Positions 35,473-42,832 of a stretch of DNA of 64,000 bases are shown in pieces. The position numbers and the translations under genes were made by a program. Numbering within the stretch: the stretch's first letter is position 1; the number at the start of each line of letters is the position of its first letter. The stretch comes from Phycisphaeraceae bacterium (GTDB lineage Bacteria; Planctomycetota; Phycisphaerae; Phycisphaerales; UBA1924): contig JAHCJI010000013.1 of the NCBI GenBank assembly GCA_026126305.1, forward strand, positions 1 to 64,000, read 5' to 3'. A model generated the notes under the pieces. That model saw nothing but the letters and a program-made list of their open reading frames with translations, ran no database searches and was not told the DNA's origin.

Positions 35473-37251
35473 CTATCGCATGTTCGTGCGGATCCGAGTG
35501 GCCAGGGCGCGGGCCAGTTCGGCGATGGTCTGCCCATCGGCCTCACAACCCACCTCGACCCGATCCTCGTCATGGATCTGTTTCTCGATCCGCCGGTGCG
35601 CGGTGATGATCGAGGAATGGTTGGGTCGGCCCATGGCCGAAGCGATCTCGGGGTAACTGGCCGTCGTGAGTTGACGGGAGATGTGCGAGACCAGTGCCCG
35701 GGCCAGCACGACGCGTTTGTGGCGGCCGCGCCCCACGAACTCGGCGTGCCCGACCCCTATCGACTTGCAAACCACCTCGATGACGGTTTCCACGCGGATC
35801 GGACCGGCCTTGTTCGAGGACGCTTCGGGACGCAGGCCCAGCGCCTGGATGACGGTGCTCAGGCTCACGCCACCGGCCGGGGACGCACCTCCCACACGCC
35901 CCAGCAGGTTATGGAACGCATCGACTCGTGCCAGGGCCCCCTCGATGTCCCGGAAAGATCCCCCACCCTCGCCGGCGTTGCGGATGACCGCGTCGGCGAT
36001 TGACGTCACGACTTGATCGTCCAAGCCAAGGCCGCGGCGGGCGGCCAATCGCCGGACCATCTGTTCTTGCAGCTCCCGATCGGGCGTGCCCAGCTCAATA
36101 GTCAGTCCCCCCAGCAGGCGAGAGACCAATTGCTTTCCGAGCCCCTGCACGTGCCTTGGGTGTTCGTCGCTGGCCAACGCCAGACGGCAGCCGCTCTGGA
36201 GGATCTGGTCGAGGGTGTGGAGCAGTTCGGCCTTGGTGGCTTCCTTGGTCGCAAGGAAGTGCACGTCGTCCAGGCACAAGAGTTCGACCCCGCGATATTG
36301 CTCTCGGAAGCGGTCGGTCGTGCTCGTGCGCAAAGCCGACAGGAAGCCGTTGGTGAAGTGCTCGGCGGTGACGTATCGGGCCTTGCCTCCCGAGCCGCGG
36401 AGGCGGTTGTAGTTGTGTGCCATGCCCCGCAGCAGGTGGGTCTTGCCAAGGCCGCAACCGCCGTAGAGCACGAGCATGTTGCCCGCACGCGGTGTCGTCG
36501 ATGGATCGCTCAAGGACATGGCCGCCGCGTGGGCCAGACGATTGCTCTGGCCGACAACGAAGTCGTCCAGGCGCAAGGTCCGGTCGCGCAAAGGTGGGTG
36601 GGGCTTGGGTGCCAGGGCCTGGGGCTTGGTCCGGGTGCTCACCTTGGCCGACTTACTGGACTTCGGCTCGGCGAATACCTCGGGCCTTTCGACGAACCGA
36701 ACGGGCTTGCCCTCGGCAAGGCTGGACAGTTCGGACCCGAACCGGCGTTCGAGGATCGGTGCGAGAAAACTCGAAGCCACCCCGACCACCAGTGCCGCGT
36801 CCGTTCGCTCCAGGACGGCTTGGCTGGCGAAGTAGCGATCGAACAGGTGCTGACCGATCAGGTGCTTGAGAGCGGCCTCAAGCCCAGGCCCGTCGGGCTG
36901 CTCGGTGGACACGGAGCTATTGCCGCCAAAGGGGGGCATGGGCGGCGTGGCCCGGCCCGGATGGACCAGTCGCACCCGGCTCCCGTGGGCATCGGCATCT
37001 CGACCCGGCAACCGAACCGGCGTCCGGATGGCCGAGCCATTTCCATGGACGGGCACGACGGACGTGGTCGGGTCTTGGCTCAGAGCGGCCGATCCGGCTC
37101 TTGAGCGATCGAATTGTCCCTGGTCATCACGCTCGATCCTGGCTGGCAACGCCTGCTGGAGTCCTTGCTGCCCATCGATGTCGAAAGCTCCGTTGCCCAC
37201 GTCCCTGCTGGTCGCTGCCATCGCGCGCCCTTCTGGCCGAACCCAGGCCAT
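35473..37251 (-). CDS. dnaA: Chromosomal replication initiator DnaA
   Basis: About 592 residues. AAA+ core: Walker A VLYGGCGLGKTHLLRGMAHNY (near residue 265), Walker B LLCLDDVHFLATKEATKAELLHTLD, then LASDEHPRHVQGLGKQLVSRLLGG. The C-terminal DNA-binding signature is RALVSHISRQLTTASYPEIASAMGRPNHSSIITAHRR. Domain I appears only at residue ~122 (GLEAALKHLIGQHLFDRYF), so the N-terminus is unusually long or the start lies downstream (ATG 36939). ATG 37251 is used because GGGGGG precedes it; ATG 37221 is a rival. No dnaN or gyrB is adjacent. Confidence 0.92.
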   Translation of the reverse strand: MAWVRPEGRAMAATSRDVGNGAFDIDGQQGLQQALPARIERDDQGQFDRSRAGSAALSQDPTTSVVPVHGNGSAIRTPVRLPGRDADAHGSRVRLVHPGRATPPMPPFGGNSSVSTEQPDGPGLEAALKHLIGQHLFDRYFASQAVLERTDAALVVGVASSFLAPILERRFGSELSSLAEGKPVRFVERPEVFAEPKSSKSAKVSTRTKPQALAPKPHPPLRDRTLRLDDFVVGQSNRLAHAAAMSLSDPSTTPRAGNMLVLYGGCGLGKTHLLRGMAHNYNRLRGSGGKARYVTAEHFTNGFLSALRTSTTDRFREQYRGVELLCLDDVHFLATKEATKAELLHTLDQILQSGCRLALASDEHPRHVQGLGKQLVSRLLGGLTIELGTPDRELQEQMVRRLAARRGLGLDDQVVTSIADAVIRNAGEGGGSFRDIEGALARVDAFHNLLGRVGGASPAGGVSLSTVIQALGLRPEASSNKAGPIRVETVIEVVCKSIGVGHAEFVGRGRHKRVVLARALVSHISRQLTTASYPEIASAMGRPNHSSIITAHRRIEKQIHDEDRVEVGCEADGQTIAELARALATRIRTNMR

Positions 37252-37708
37252 ACGAACACCCCCCACGGCTTCCTGTCGGATGCCGTGCGCTCGTTGATCC
37301 CGGAATCCATTCCCCGTGCTTCGAAAGGCCTCGACCGCGCGATCCTCGCGTCTGTTCGCACGCCCGCCTGCCGCTCGTGGATCGTCGCCGATGTTCTATG
37401 AGGCCGGCACACCAAGGCCTCGAAGCATCGGTCTGACGTGTTCGGCTCGCGTGCTGTGGTCGTTGGCCCCCCGATGCGACGCCGATCCTTCGACGCCACA
37501 CCAAGGTATCCGGCTCATCGCTCGAACGCTACTCAATTTTCGTGGCCGTCCTGTGATTCGCGCTCCAAACCCGCGAGAATACATGGGTTACGCCTTCAAG
37601 ATTTCTTTATACACAGGGGCGACGCAAAGCATCAACATCGCCGGTGGATACCGCGTGGACAGAAGGCCGTGGGCACGCCCAGAATCGGCCTGGAATCGGG
37701 GTTTTGTC
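37252..37708. other. Non-coding region upstream of dnaA
   Basis: No convincing gene. It is AT-richer than its neighbours between 37520 and 37740. One perfect DnaA-box match TTATACACA lies at 37607-37615. I found no second box, so this looks like possible autoregulation of dnaA rather than an origin cluster. Confidence 0.45.
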
Positions 37709-38734
37709 TCACGGATTCGATCGTGTACAATCGAAGACACAGGCCACGCGATGGTCGAATGGGATGAACCCCAGTCGTTGGTAGAGTTGCATCGCGGGCG
37801 TGTTTGCGGTATCGACTGCGCAGGTCAGCGACCATCCCGATCTGTGGCCACCTTGTCGCAAACGCGACGCCAATTGCGCGATCGCGCTACGCAACAGCAG
37901 TTCGCCCAAGCCTCGGCCCCGCAGGCTCGGCCCCAGACCGAGGTACACCAGCTCGTAGCAGCGTTGCTCGACCATGCAGGAGAGGAGCAACGCCCCGGCG
38001 GGCACGCCCTCGTGTCGGATCAGCGACCAGAGGGCCAGTTCGGGCCGACCGATGGCCGCATGGGATGCGATGATGTCCTGGGTGTCCCTCATACCACAGA
38101 GGCCGGGGCAGTCGAGCGTGTCGATGTAGGTCTGTTCGAGCGCGTATCGCAGGTCGTCGTGGGCGGGCGTGCCCGGCGTGGGCGGGGCAATCGATTCACA
38201 ATCCACGTCGCCGGGCAGGTTCCAGTCAAGGGCTTTGGGTCGCAGGAATCCGGTCCTGGGGGCATCTTCTGGGACTAGCGGCCTGCGGAGGTAGGCCAAC
38301 TGGCCTACGACGGTCCAGCCGGCCTGCTGGTGGGCCAGGACCGACCAGTGTTCGGACCTTGCTGGCAGGGCCTGGGCGACGTGGAATGGTCGTCCCGGCA
38401 AGTTGGACAGGTGGTTGCCCAACGCCCGGATGCACGCGACGCGTTCTTGGGGCCGGTCTTCACCAGGCTCGGGGCGGCTGATGAAGACAAGGACGCTGCG
38501 CCCGGGCGCGGGCAGGGCGATGGCGATCTCGCGGACACGCCCTTGGGGGATATCGACCGTGGCCATGGCGTGATCGAAGGAAAACCCGCTGGCCGGTCCC
38601 GCGTCGATGATGCCCTTGGCGGCCCGCCTGGCGGCCGACCCGGCACCCTCGACCAGCCGCACGGCGGCTTCGAGTCGGAGCGAGTCGGGCAATGGCCTGG
38701 GTTGGAAACCATGGGCATCCATGCGCGTATCCAT
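37709..38734 (-). CDS. GNAT family N-acetyltransferase
   Basis: About 341 residues. The C-terminal half is a GNAT domain: PELALWSLIRHEGVPAGALLLSC, then the acetyl-CoA pyrophosphate loop YLGLGPSLRGRGLGELLLRSAIAQLA, and VDTANTPAMQLYQRLGFIPFDHRVA. The N-terminal half may be a second, decayed GNAT domain (SVLVFISRPEPGEDRPQERVACIRALGNHL, AGWTVVGQLAYLRRP). Substrate unknown. The ATG at 38734 is a choice among weak starts (38722 also possible). It lies about 460 bp upstream of dnaA on the same strand. Confidence 0.8.
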   Translation of the reverse strand: MDTRMDAHGFQPRPLPDSLRLEAAVRLVEGAGSAARRAAKGIIDAGPASGFSFDHAMATVDIPQGRVREIAIALPAPGRSVLVFISRPEPGEDRPQERVACIRALGNHLSNLPGRPFHVAQALPARSEHWSVLAHQQAGWTVVGQLAYLRRPLVPEDAPRTGFLRPKALDWNLPGDVDCESIAPPTPGTPAHDDLRYALEQTYIDTLDCPGLCGMRDTQDIIASHAAIGRPELALWSLIRHEGVPAGALLLSCMVEQRCYELVYLGLGPSLRGRGLGELLLRSAIAQLASRLRQGGHRSGWSLTCAVDTANTPAMQLYQRLGFIPFDHRVACVFDCTRSNP

Positions 38735-38916
38735 CGGCTTTGCGGGTGCGACCGGGCCTTGGTTGGCCCCTGGCGTCAGATTCCTTGGCCGCCGATCCGA
38801 CGCGGGCGGGGAAACGAATATAGACTGTCCGGGCGTATGGTCGGCGTGTGCCTCCCGCCGAAGACCGGTCAATCGAGATTGGCCACGCTCGCACGATGAA
38901 CGCCTCGGAGATGCCC

Positions 38917-39561
38917 ATGGCTTTGCAGTTTGTGCCCCGTCGAGTTCTTGTCCTTGTGCTGATGGCGCTTGCGAGCGTTGGCCTGACGGCTTCGAGTGTC
39001 GCGATGGCACCCGAACCCAACCCGATCCCCGTGCGTTGGCAGTTGGACCTGGACGTGGGCCCCTTGCGGGTTGCCTCGGTGGATACCCCCGGTCTGGGCC
39101 CGATGCTCTACTTCTACCTGACCTACACCGTCACCAACAACACCGACGAGGACATCCTGCTGGCCCCCAGCTTCGACCTGAGCACCGAGACGGGCATCAA
39201 CGTCGTGGCCGGCCAGGGCGTGCCCGCCAGCGTGACCCGGGAGATCCTGGGCCGGCTCAACAACCCGCTGCTCAACGACCAGGTCAACATGATCGGCGTG
39301 CTTCGGCGGGGCGTGGCCCATGCCCGCGAGGGGCTGGTCGTGTGGCCGGTCCGCGATGTCACGGCCGACGAGGTCCGCGTGTACATGGCGGGTTTCAGCG
39401 GCGAGACGGCCCGCATTCAGGTGATCGATCGGCAGAGCGGTAACCCGCGCGACGTGGTGCTCCGCAAGACCCTGATGGCCATCCATCGGACGCCGGGCAA
39501 CATCGACGGCGTGGGCAGCCAGCCGCTCGGCCGGGCCGAGGCCCGCTGGATCATGCGGTAG
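38917..39561 (+). CDS. Secreted protein of unknown function
   Basis: A 214-residue protein with a Sec signal ([31 protein letters not shown]). The mature domain is beta-rich ([47 protein letters not shown]) and resembles an immunoglobulin-like extracellular module, with no motif I can name. ATG 38917 is chosen because GGAG lies six nt upstream; ATG 38896 would add seven residues. It precedes rpmA by 66 bp in the same direction. Confidence 0.68.
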   Translation: MALQFVPRRVLVLVLMALASVGLTASSVAMAPEPNPIPVRWQLDLDVGPLRVASVDTPGLGPMLYFYLTYTVTNNTDEDILLAPSFDLSTETGINVVAGQGVPASVTREILGRLNNPLLNDQVNMIGVLRRGVAHAREGLVVWPVRDVTADEVRVYMAGFSGETARIQVIDRQSGNPRDVVLRKTLMAIHRTPGNIDGVGSQPLGRAEARWIMR

Positions 39562-39627
39562 ACCCCACCTACGATCGTGGCCCCCGTGCCAAACGAGTGG
39601 CTCGGGCAGACTCGGGAGATATCCGCC

Positions 39628-39930
39628 ATGGCGCACAAGAAGGGCCAGGGTTCGTCCAAGAACGGCCGCGACTCCAACCCCAAGTACCTCGGGGTCAAGC
39701 TCTACGGCGGGCAGTTGGCCCAGCCGGGCAACGTCCTGATCCGCCAGTGCGGCACGAAGTTCCTGCCGGGCTTCGGCGTCCGCCGGGGCAAGGACGACAC
39801 GCTCTTTAGCGTCAGCACGGGCAAGGTGGTGTTCCAGGGCCGCCGCGTGCACGTCGACCCGGTCGAGGACGCGGCCCCGCGCCCGCGCTGGCTGACGCAG
39901 TATCGCGCGGCCAGGGCGAGCGCGAACTGA
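39628..39930 (+). CDS. rpmA: Large ribosomal subunit protein bL27
   Basis: A 100-residue ribosomal protein whose N-terminus reaches the peptidyl-transferase centre. The start [29 protein letters not shown] is the L27 signature without the cleavable N-terminal extension of Firmicutes. [27 protein letters not shown] follows. Usually paired with rplU, which is absent here. A terminator follows. Confidence 0.96.
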   Translation: MAHKKGQGSSKNGRDSNPKYLGVKLYGGQLAQPGNVLIRQCGTKFLPGFGVRRGKDDTLFSVSTGKVVFQGRRVHVDPVEDAAPRPRWLTQYRAARASAN

Positions 39931-39961
39931 GACGATCCGGGATCGGGTCCGTGCGAGAGAG

Positions 39962-39983
39962 CGCCCGCGGATGGGCGTTTTTT
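39962..39983 (+). terminator. Intrinsic terminator after rpmA
   Basis: Stem CGCCC/GGGCG (39962-39966, 39973-39977), six-nt loop, then TTTTTT. It starts 31 bp after the rpmA stop. Confidence 0.85.
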
Positions 39984-40053
39984 CTTGCGTGCCCTCCGTG
40001 TGCCACGACAAGGACCCGGGCTCGGGCCCGGGCCCCGTTGGGGGCCGCTCTGC

Positions 40054-40818
40054 TCAGCGCTTGGAGGCCGGCTCCATCGCCTTGCGGGCCTCTTCGCTCA
40101 GGTAAAGGATGGCCCCCGACTGGGGGTCCATGGTCAGGCGGCCGTGGCTGAGCAGGGCGCTGACGGTCTCGACGGGGACCGACAACATGCTGGTGCCGCA
40201 GATGAACTCGTGCCGCTTGGCGTCGACGACCTCGACGGGGGCCATGGCCTCGTCGCCCAGCTGGCCCCGCACGCGCAGGTAGTGGGTCAGGGTGTGCTCG
40301 GGCACCTCGGCGATGATGGTCTGCCGCTCGCGCTTGAGCTCCTCGAGCTTGTCGGCGATCTCGGACTGCCGCTCGTCGCGCTGCTTGAGGGCAACGGCCC
40401 GGACGCCCTCGCGCTCCTCGCGTGCCCTGGCCAGCTCGGCGGCGGTGGCCGAGAGCGTCTCGACGCGGCCGAGGAACTCCAGGGCGACGCTCTCCTGCTG
40501 GTCCTTGTGCTCCTTGAAGGTCGCGATCTCGGTGAGGTAGGCCTGGTACTCCTTGTTGGAGGCGGCGCTGTTCATCTTCTCGCGGAGCTGGGCGATGTGG
40601 GCTTCGAGGCGCCTGGACTCGCCCTCGGCGTTGGCCGCGGCGGCCCTGGTGCGCTTCAGTTCGGCGTCGTTGGCCTGCTGCTGGGCGAGGATGGCGGCCA
40701 GCTGGCGTTCCTGCTCGGCCAGGAACCGCTCGGCGGCGCGGAGCCTTCCCTGCAACCCGTCGATGCTGTTATCGACCCTGAAAACCCTGAGCAACCGATC
40801 GGTTTCGGTCAATGTCAT
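40054..40818 (-). CDS. Coiled-coil protein of the C4-zinc-ribbon (DUF164) type with decayed ribbon
   Basis: A 254-residue protein. About 170 residues are a long antiparallel coiled coil (LQGRLRAAERFLAEQERQLAAIL; NSAASNKEYQAYLTEIATFKEHK, a family hallmark). The C-terminal domain normally holds four zinc Cys (CxxC...CxxC). Here it reads FICGTSM... MDPQSGAILYLSEEAR, so only one Cys remains and zinc binding is lost. Homologues are implicated in nucleic-acid or translation-related roles, without firm function. ATG 40818 has GGGAG ten nt upstream. Confidence 0.8.
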   Translation of the reverse strand: MTLTETDRLLRVFRVDNSIDGLQGRLRAAERFLAEQERQLAAILAQQQANDAELKRTRAAAANAEGESRRLEAHIAQLREKMNSAASNKEYQAYLTEIATFKEHKDQQESVALEFLGRVETLSATAAELARAREEREGVRAVALKQRDERQSEIADKLEELKRERQTIIAEVPEHTLTHYLRVRGQLGDEAMAPVEVVDAKRHEFICGTSMLSVPVETVSALLSHGRLTMDPQSGAILYLSEEARKAMEPASKR

Positions 40819-40974
40819 GTACGCTGCGCTCCCTGGTCCTGCACGAGAGTGTAGCGTGGTCGCGGGCGTCGGGTCGGCCCGCGGGCGTCCAGCGGCGTTC
40901 CAGCGCGCCAAACGAAGCGGCCCTTGGCCGGGCCGGGCCGATGCGTCACCGCGTGCGGCCCCCCGGGGTGCGCG

Positions 40975-41883
40975 TCAGGTCCACAGCGCCAGGGTCCAGT
41001 ACGCCAGCGGCGCGACGAGGATGGGCGAGTCGATGAGGTCCAGGACGCCGCCAAAGCCCGGCAGCAGCTTGCCAGCGTCCTTGATGCCCGCGTCGCGTTT
41101 CATCATGGAGGCCATCAGGTCTCCCAGCTGGCCGGCCACGCCCATGCACGCGCCGCCGACGCCCCCGGCGATGGCCGTGGCCACGATCGACACGCCGGGA
41201 TCGATGACGCCGCGGGCCGTGAGCAGCGCCAGCCCCGCGCCCCCGACCACGGCCGAGCCGACCACGCCGCCGACGAGCCCCTCCCAGGTCTTGCCCGGGC
41301 TCAGCCAGGCGATGAGCTTGCGGCGGCCGATGACCTTGCCGGTGAAGTAGGCGAAGATGTCGCAGGCCTTGACCGTCGCCAGCACCCAGACCAGCACCCA
41401 CGCGCTGTGCTCCATGCGGATGCGCAGCAGGAAGCCGAAGGTCAGCCCCAGGTACACGAACGCGAACAGCACGGCCCCGATGCTGAGCATGGCCCCCTGG
41501 CTGTTCTTGGTGCGGGCGTGGTGGAGGATGCCAAGCAGGACCATGGCGGCGGCGGCCGAGGCCAGGCCCGCGGCCCCGTCGCCGCGGAGGAGGTTGGCAA
41601 ACAGCGGGGTCGAGGCGAGCAGGCCGATCCCCGCCGCCAGGGCCATCGTCGGCCGCGAGGCGTGGACGCCCTTGGCCTTGAGCATCAGGGCCAGCTCCAC
41701 CGCGCCCAGGATGGCGATGGCCAGCATGGCCGGCAGGATGACCACGCCCGGCGGCGCGGCCCCGTCCAGCCCCAGCATGGGCACGCGCAGCGGCCAGGGC
41801 GTGCCCTCCAGGGCCTGGTCGAGCCAGATGCCCCCCAGCAGCAACGCGATCAGGATGGGCCCGAGCAGCAGCCTGGCACGCAT
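40975..41883 (-). CDS. cdsA: Phosphatidate cytidylyltransferase
   Basis: A 302-residue polytopic membrane enzyme making CDP-diacylglycerol from phosphatidate and CTP for phospholipid synthesis. About eight hydrophobic segments. The family signature is C-terminal: SPGKTWEGLVGGVVGSA, then GQLGDLMASMMKRDAGIKDAGKLLPGFGGVLDLIDS. ATG 41883 is chosen; the upstream open frame runs into a repetitive intergenic island. No uppS, dxr or rseP neighbours, unlike the common arrangement. Confidence 0.94.
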   Translation of the reverse strand: MRARLLLGPILIALLLGGIWLDQALEGTPWPLRVPMLGLDGAAPPGVVILPAMLAIAILGAVELALMLKAKGVHASRPTMALAAGIGLLASTPLFANLLRGDGAAGLASAAAAMVLLGILHHARTKNSQGAMLSIGAVLFAFVYLGLTFGFLLRIRMEHSAWVLVWVLATVKACDIFAYFTGKVIGRRKLIAWLSPGKTWEGLVGGVVGSAVVGGAGLALLTARGVIDPGVSIVATAIAGGVGGACMGVAGQLGDLMASMMKRDAGIKDAGKLLPGFGGVLDLIDSPILVAPLAYWTLALWT

Positions 41884-41908
41884 GGGGGCGAGTGTATCGG
41901 GGGATGAG

Positions 41909-42010
41909 GCATTGGGAAGTGGGAAGAAGGCAATGGGCAGTGGGCAATAGGCATTGGGAAGAGGGAAGAAGGCATTGGGCATTGGGAACTAGGCATTGGG
42001 CATTGGGAAG
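41909..42010. repeat. Left arm of a long inverted repeat (GGCATTGGGAAG motif)
   Basis: Made of variants of GGCATTGGG, GGGAAGAAGG and GGGCAATAGG. The complement of 42556-42647 follows the same order of modules with few changes. A partial direct copy also lies at about 42188-42216. Confidence 0.85.
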
Positions 42011-42011
42011 T

Positions 42012-42184
42012 TCTGAACAAACACCCATGAGACCAATGCCCTCCGGCTCCCTCTCCCCGTCTTCGGGGAGAGGGCGGGGGTGAGGGGTCTTCGAGTACCA
42101 CGGGCGCCCGCAAGACCCCACACCCCAACCCTCTCCCCGCGGACGGGGAGAGGGGGCAAGAAGGGCCTCGGGCCTTTGTTCAGA
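42012..42184. mobile_element. MITE/REPIN-like non-coding element
   Basis: Terminal inverted repeats TCTGAACAAA (42012-42021) and TTTGTTCAGA (42175-42184) enclose two REP-type palindromes in opposite orientation, about 42045-42090 and 42112-42165. Each centres on CCCTCTCCCCG...CGGGGAGAGGG followed by a GGGGTGNGGGGTC flank. No transposase is inside. No clear target-site duplication was found, so mobility is inferred from structure. Confidence 0.7.
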
Positions 42185-42324
42185 TGCTCCATTGGGCAAT
42201 AGGCATTGGGAAGGGGTTGCGGGCCCTGGGCCCCGGGCCCATATCGGACCCGACCGGCCGGGTCCGCGGGCACCCCGCCCGAGCACCCGCATAGAATGCG
42301 AAAAGGCGGGATCGGGCGGCAAAG

Positions 42325-42507
42325 CCGCGTGATTGGGAAAGAAAATCGCGTGATGGCGCTCTCCAATCACGCGTTGGCGCTCTCCAATCACGCGTTTGCG
42401 CTCCCCAATCACGCGTTGGCGCTCTCCGATCACGCGATTGTGCTCTCCAATCACGCGATGGCGCTCCCCGATCACGCGATTGTGTTCCCCGATCACGCGT
42501 TGGCAAC
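42325..42507. repeat. 21-bp tandem array B, about nine units
   Basis: Units start at 42325, 42346, 42367, 42388, 42409, 42430, 42451, 42472 and 42493 with consensus TCACGCGWTKGCGCTCYCCRA. Several junctions form CCAA-N7-TTGG dyads. The core is inverted in the first two units (CGCGTGAT). On the minus strand the units read as heptads such as RVIGERQ. Confidence 0.93.
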
Positions 42508-42555
42508 GCGGGCCCATGGTCCCAGAACCCCCCGCCCCATGGTCCCTTCCGACCG

Positions 42556-42647
42556 ATGCCCAGTGCCCAGTGCCCAATGCCTTCTTCCTCCTTCCCAATG
42601 CCTATTGCCCAATGCCCAATGCCTACTTCCCTCTTCCCAATGCCCAA
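42556..42647. repeat. Right arm of the long inverted repeat
   Basis: Reverse complement of the left-arm module order (CCCAATGCC, CTTCTTCC, CCTATTGCCC). The arms are separated by about 545 bp containing the MITE-like element and array B. Confidence 0.85.
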
Positions 42648-42731
42648 GGGCCGATGGCTTTGGGCGGTTTTGGTCCCAACAATGACCCTCTGGTGGCCGT
42701 CGCGGGCCGCCGGTCGTTGTGGCCCGCCCCA

Positions 42732-42804
42732 GGGGGTGTAGCTCAGTTGGTAGAGCATCGGACTTTTAATCCGCTGGTCCAGGGTTCGAGTCCCTGCGCC
42801 CCCA
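42732..42804 (+). tRNA. tRNA-Lys (anticodon TTT)
   Basis: Acceptor GGGGGTG (42732-42738) pairs with CGCCCCC (42797-42803); D arm GCTCAGTTGGTAGAGC; anticodon loop CTTTTAA; T arm CAGGG-TTCGAGT-CCCTG; discriminator A. The first anticodon-stem pair is a T-C mismatch. The terminal CCA is not encoded. Confidence 0.97.
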
Positions 42805-42832
42805 TTCCTGGATCCTTGGGTGTGAGGTTGGC

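Larger units (their letters stand above)
41884..42731. other. Non-coding repeat island between cdsA and tRNA-Lys
   Basis: No gene is supported in 848 bases although all frames contain long open stretches. It contains two inverted ~90-100-bp low-complexity arms (41909-42010 and 42556-42647), a MITE/REPIN-like element (42012-42184) and 21-bp array B (42325-42507). Confidence 0.75.

Noticed and set aside
37252-37708. Replication origin
   Set aside because: Only one DnaA-box match was found; no cluster or AT-rich unwinding element of convincing length.
42325-42507. CRISPR array
   Set aside because: Units are contiguous with a 21-bp period and no variable spacers; no cas genes in the window.
40946-42598. 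550-codon minus-strand frame reading RVIGERQ heptads
   Set aside because: It joins intergenic repeats to the wrong frame of cdsA; no start signal and no family resemblance.
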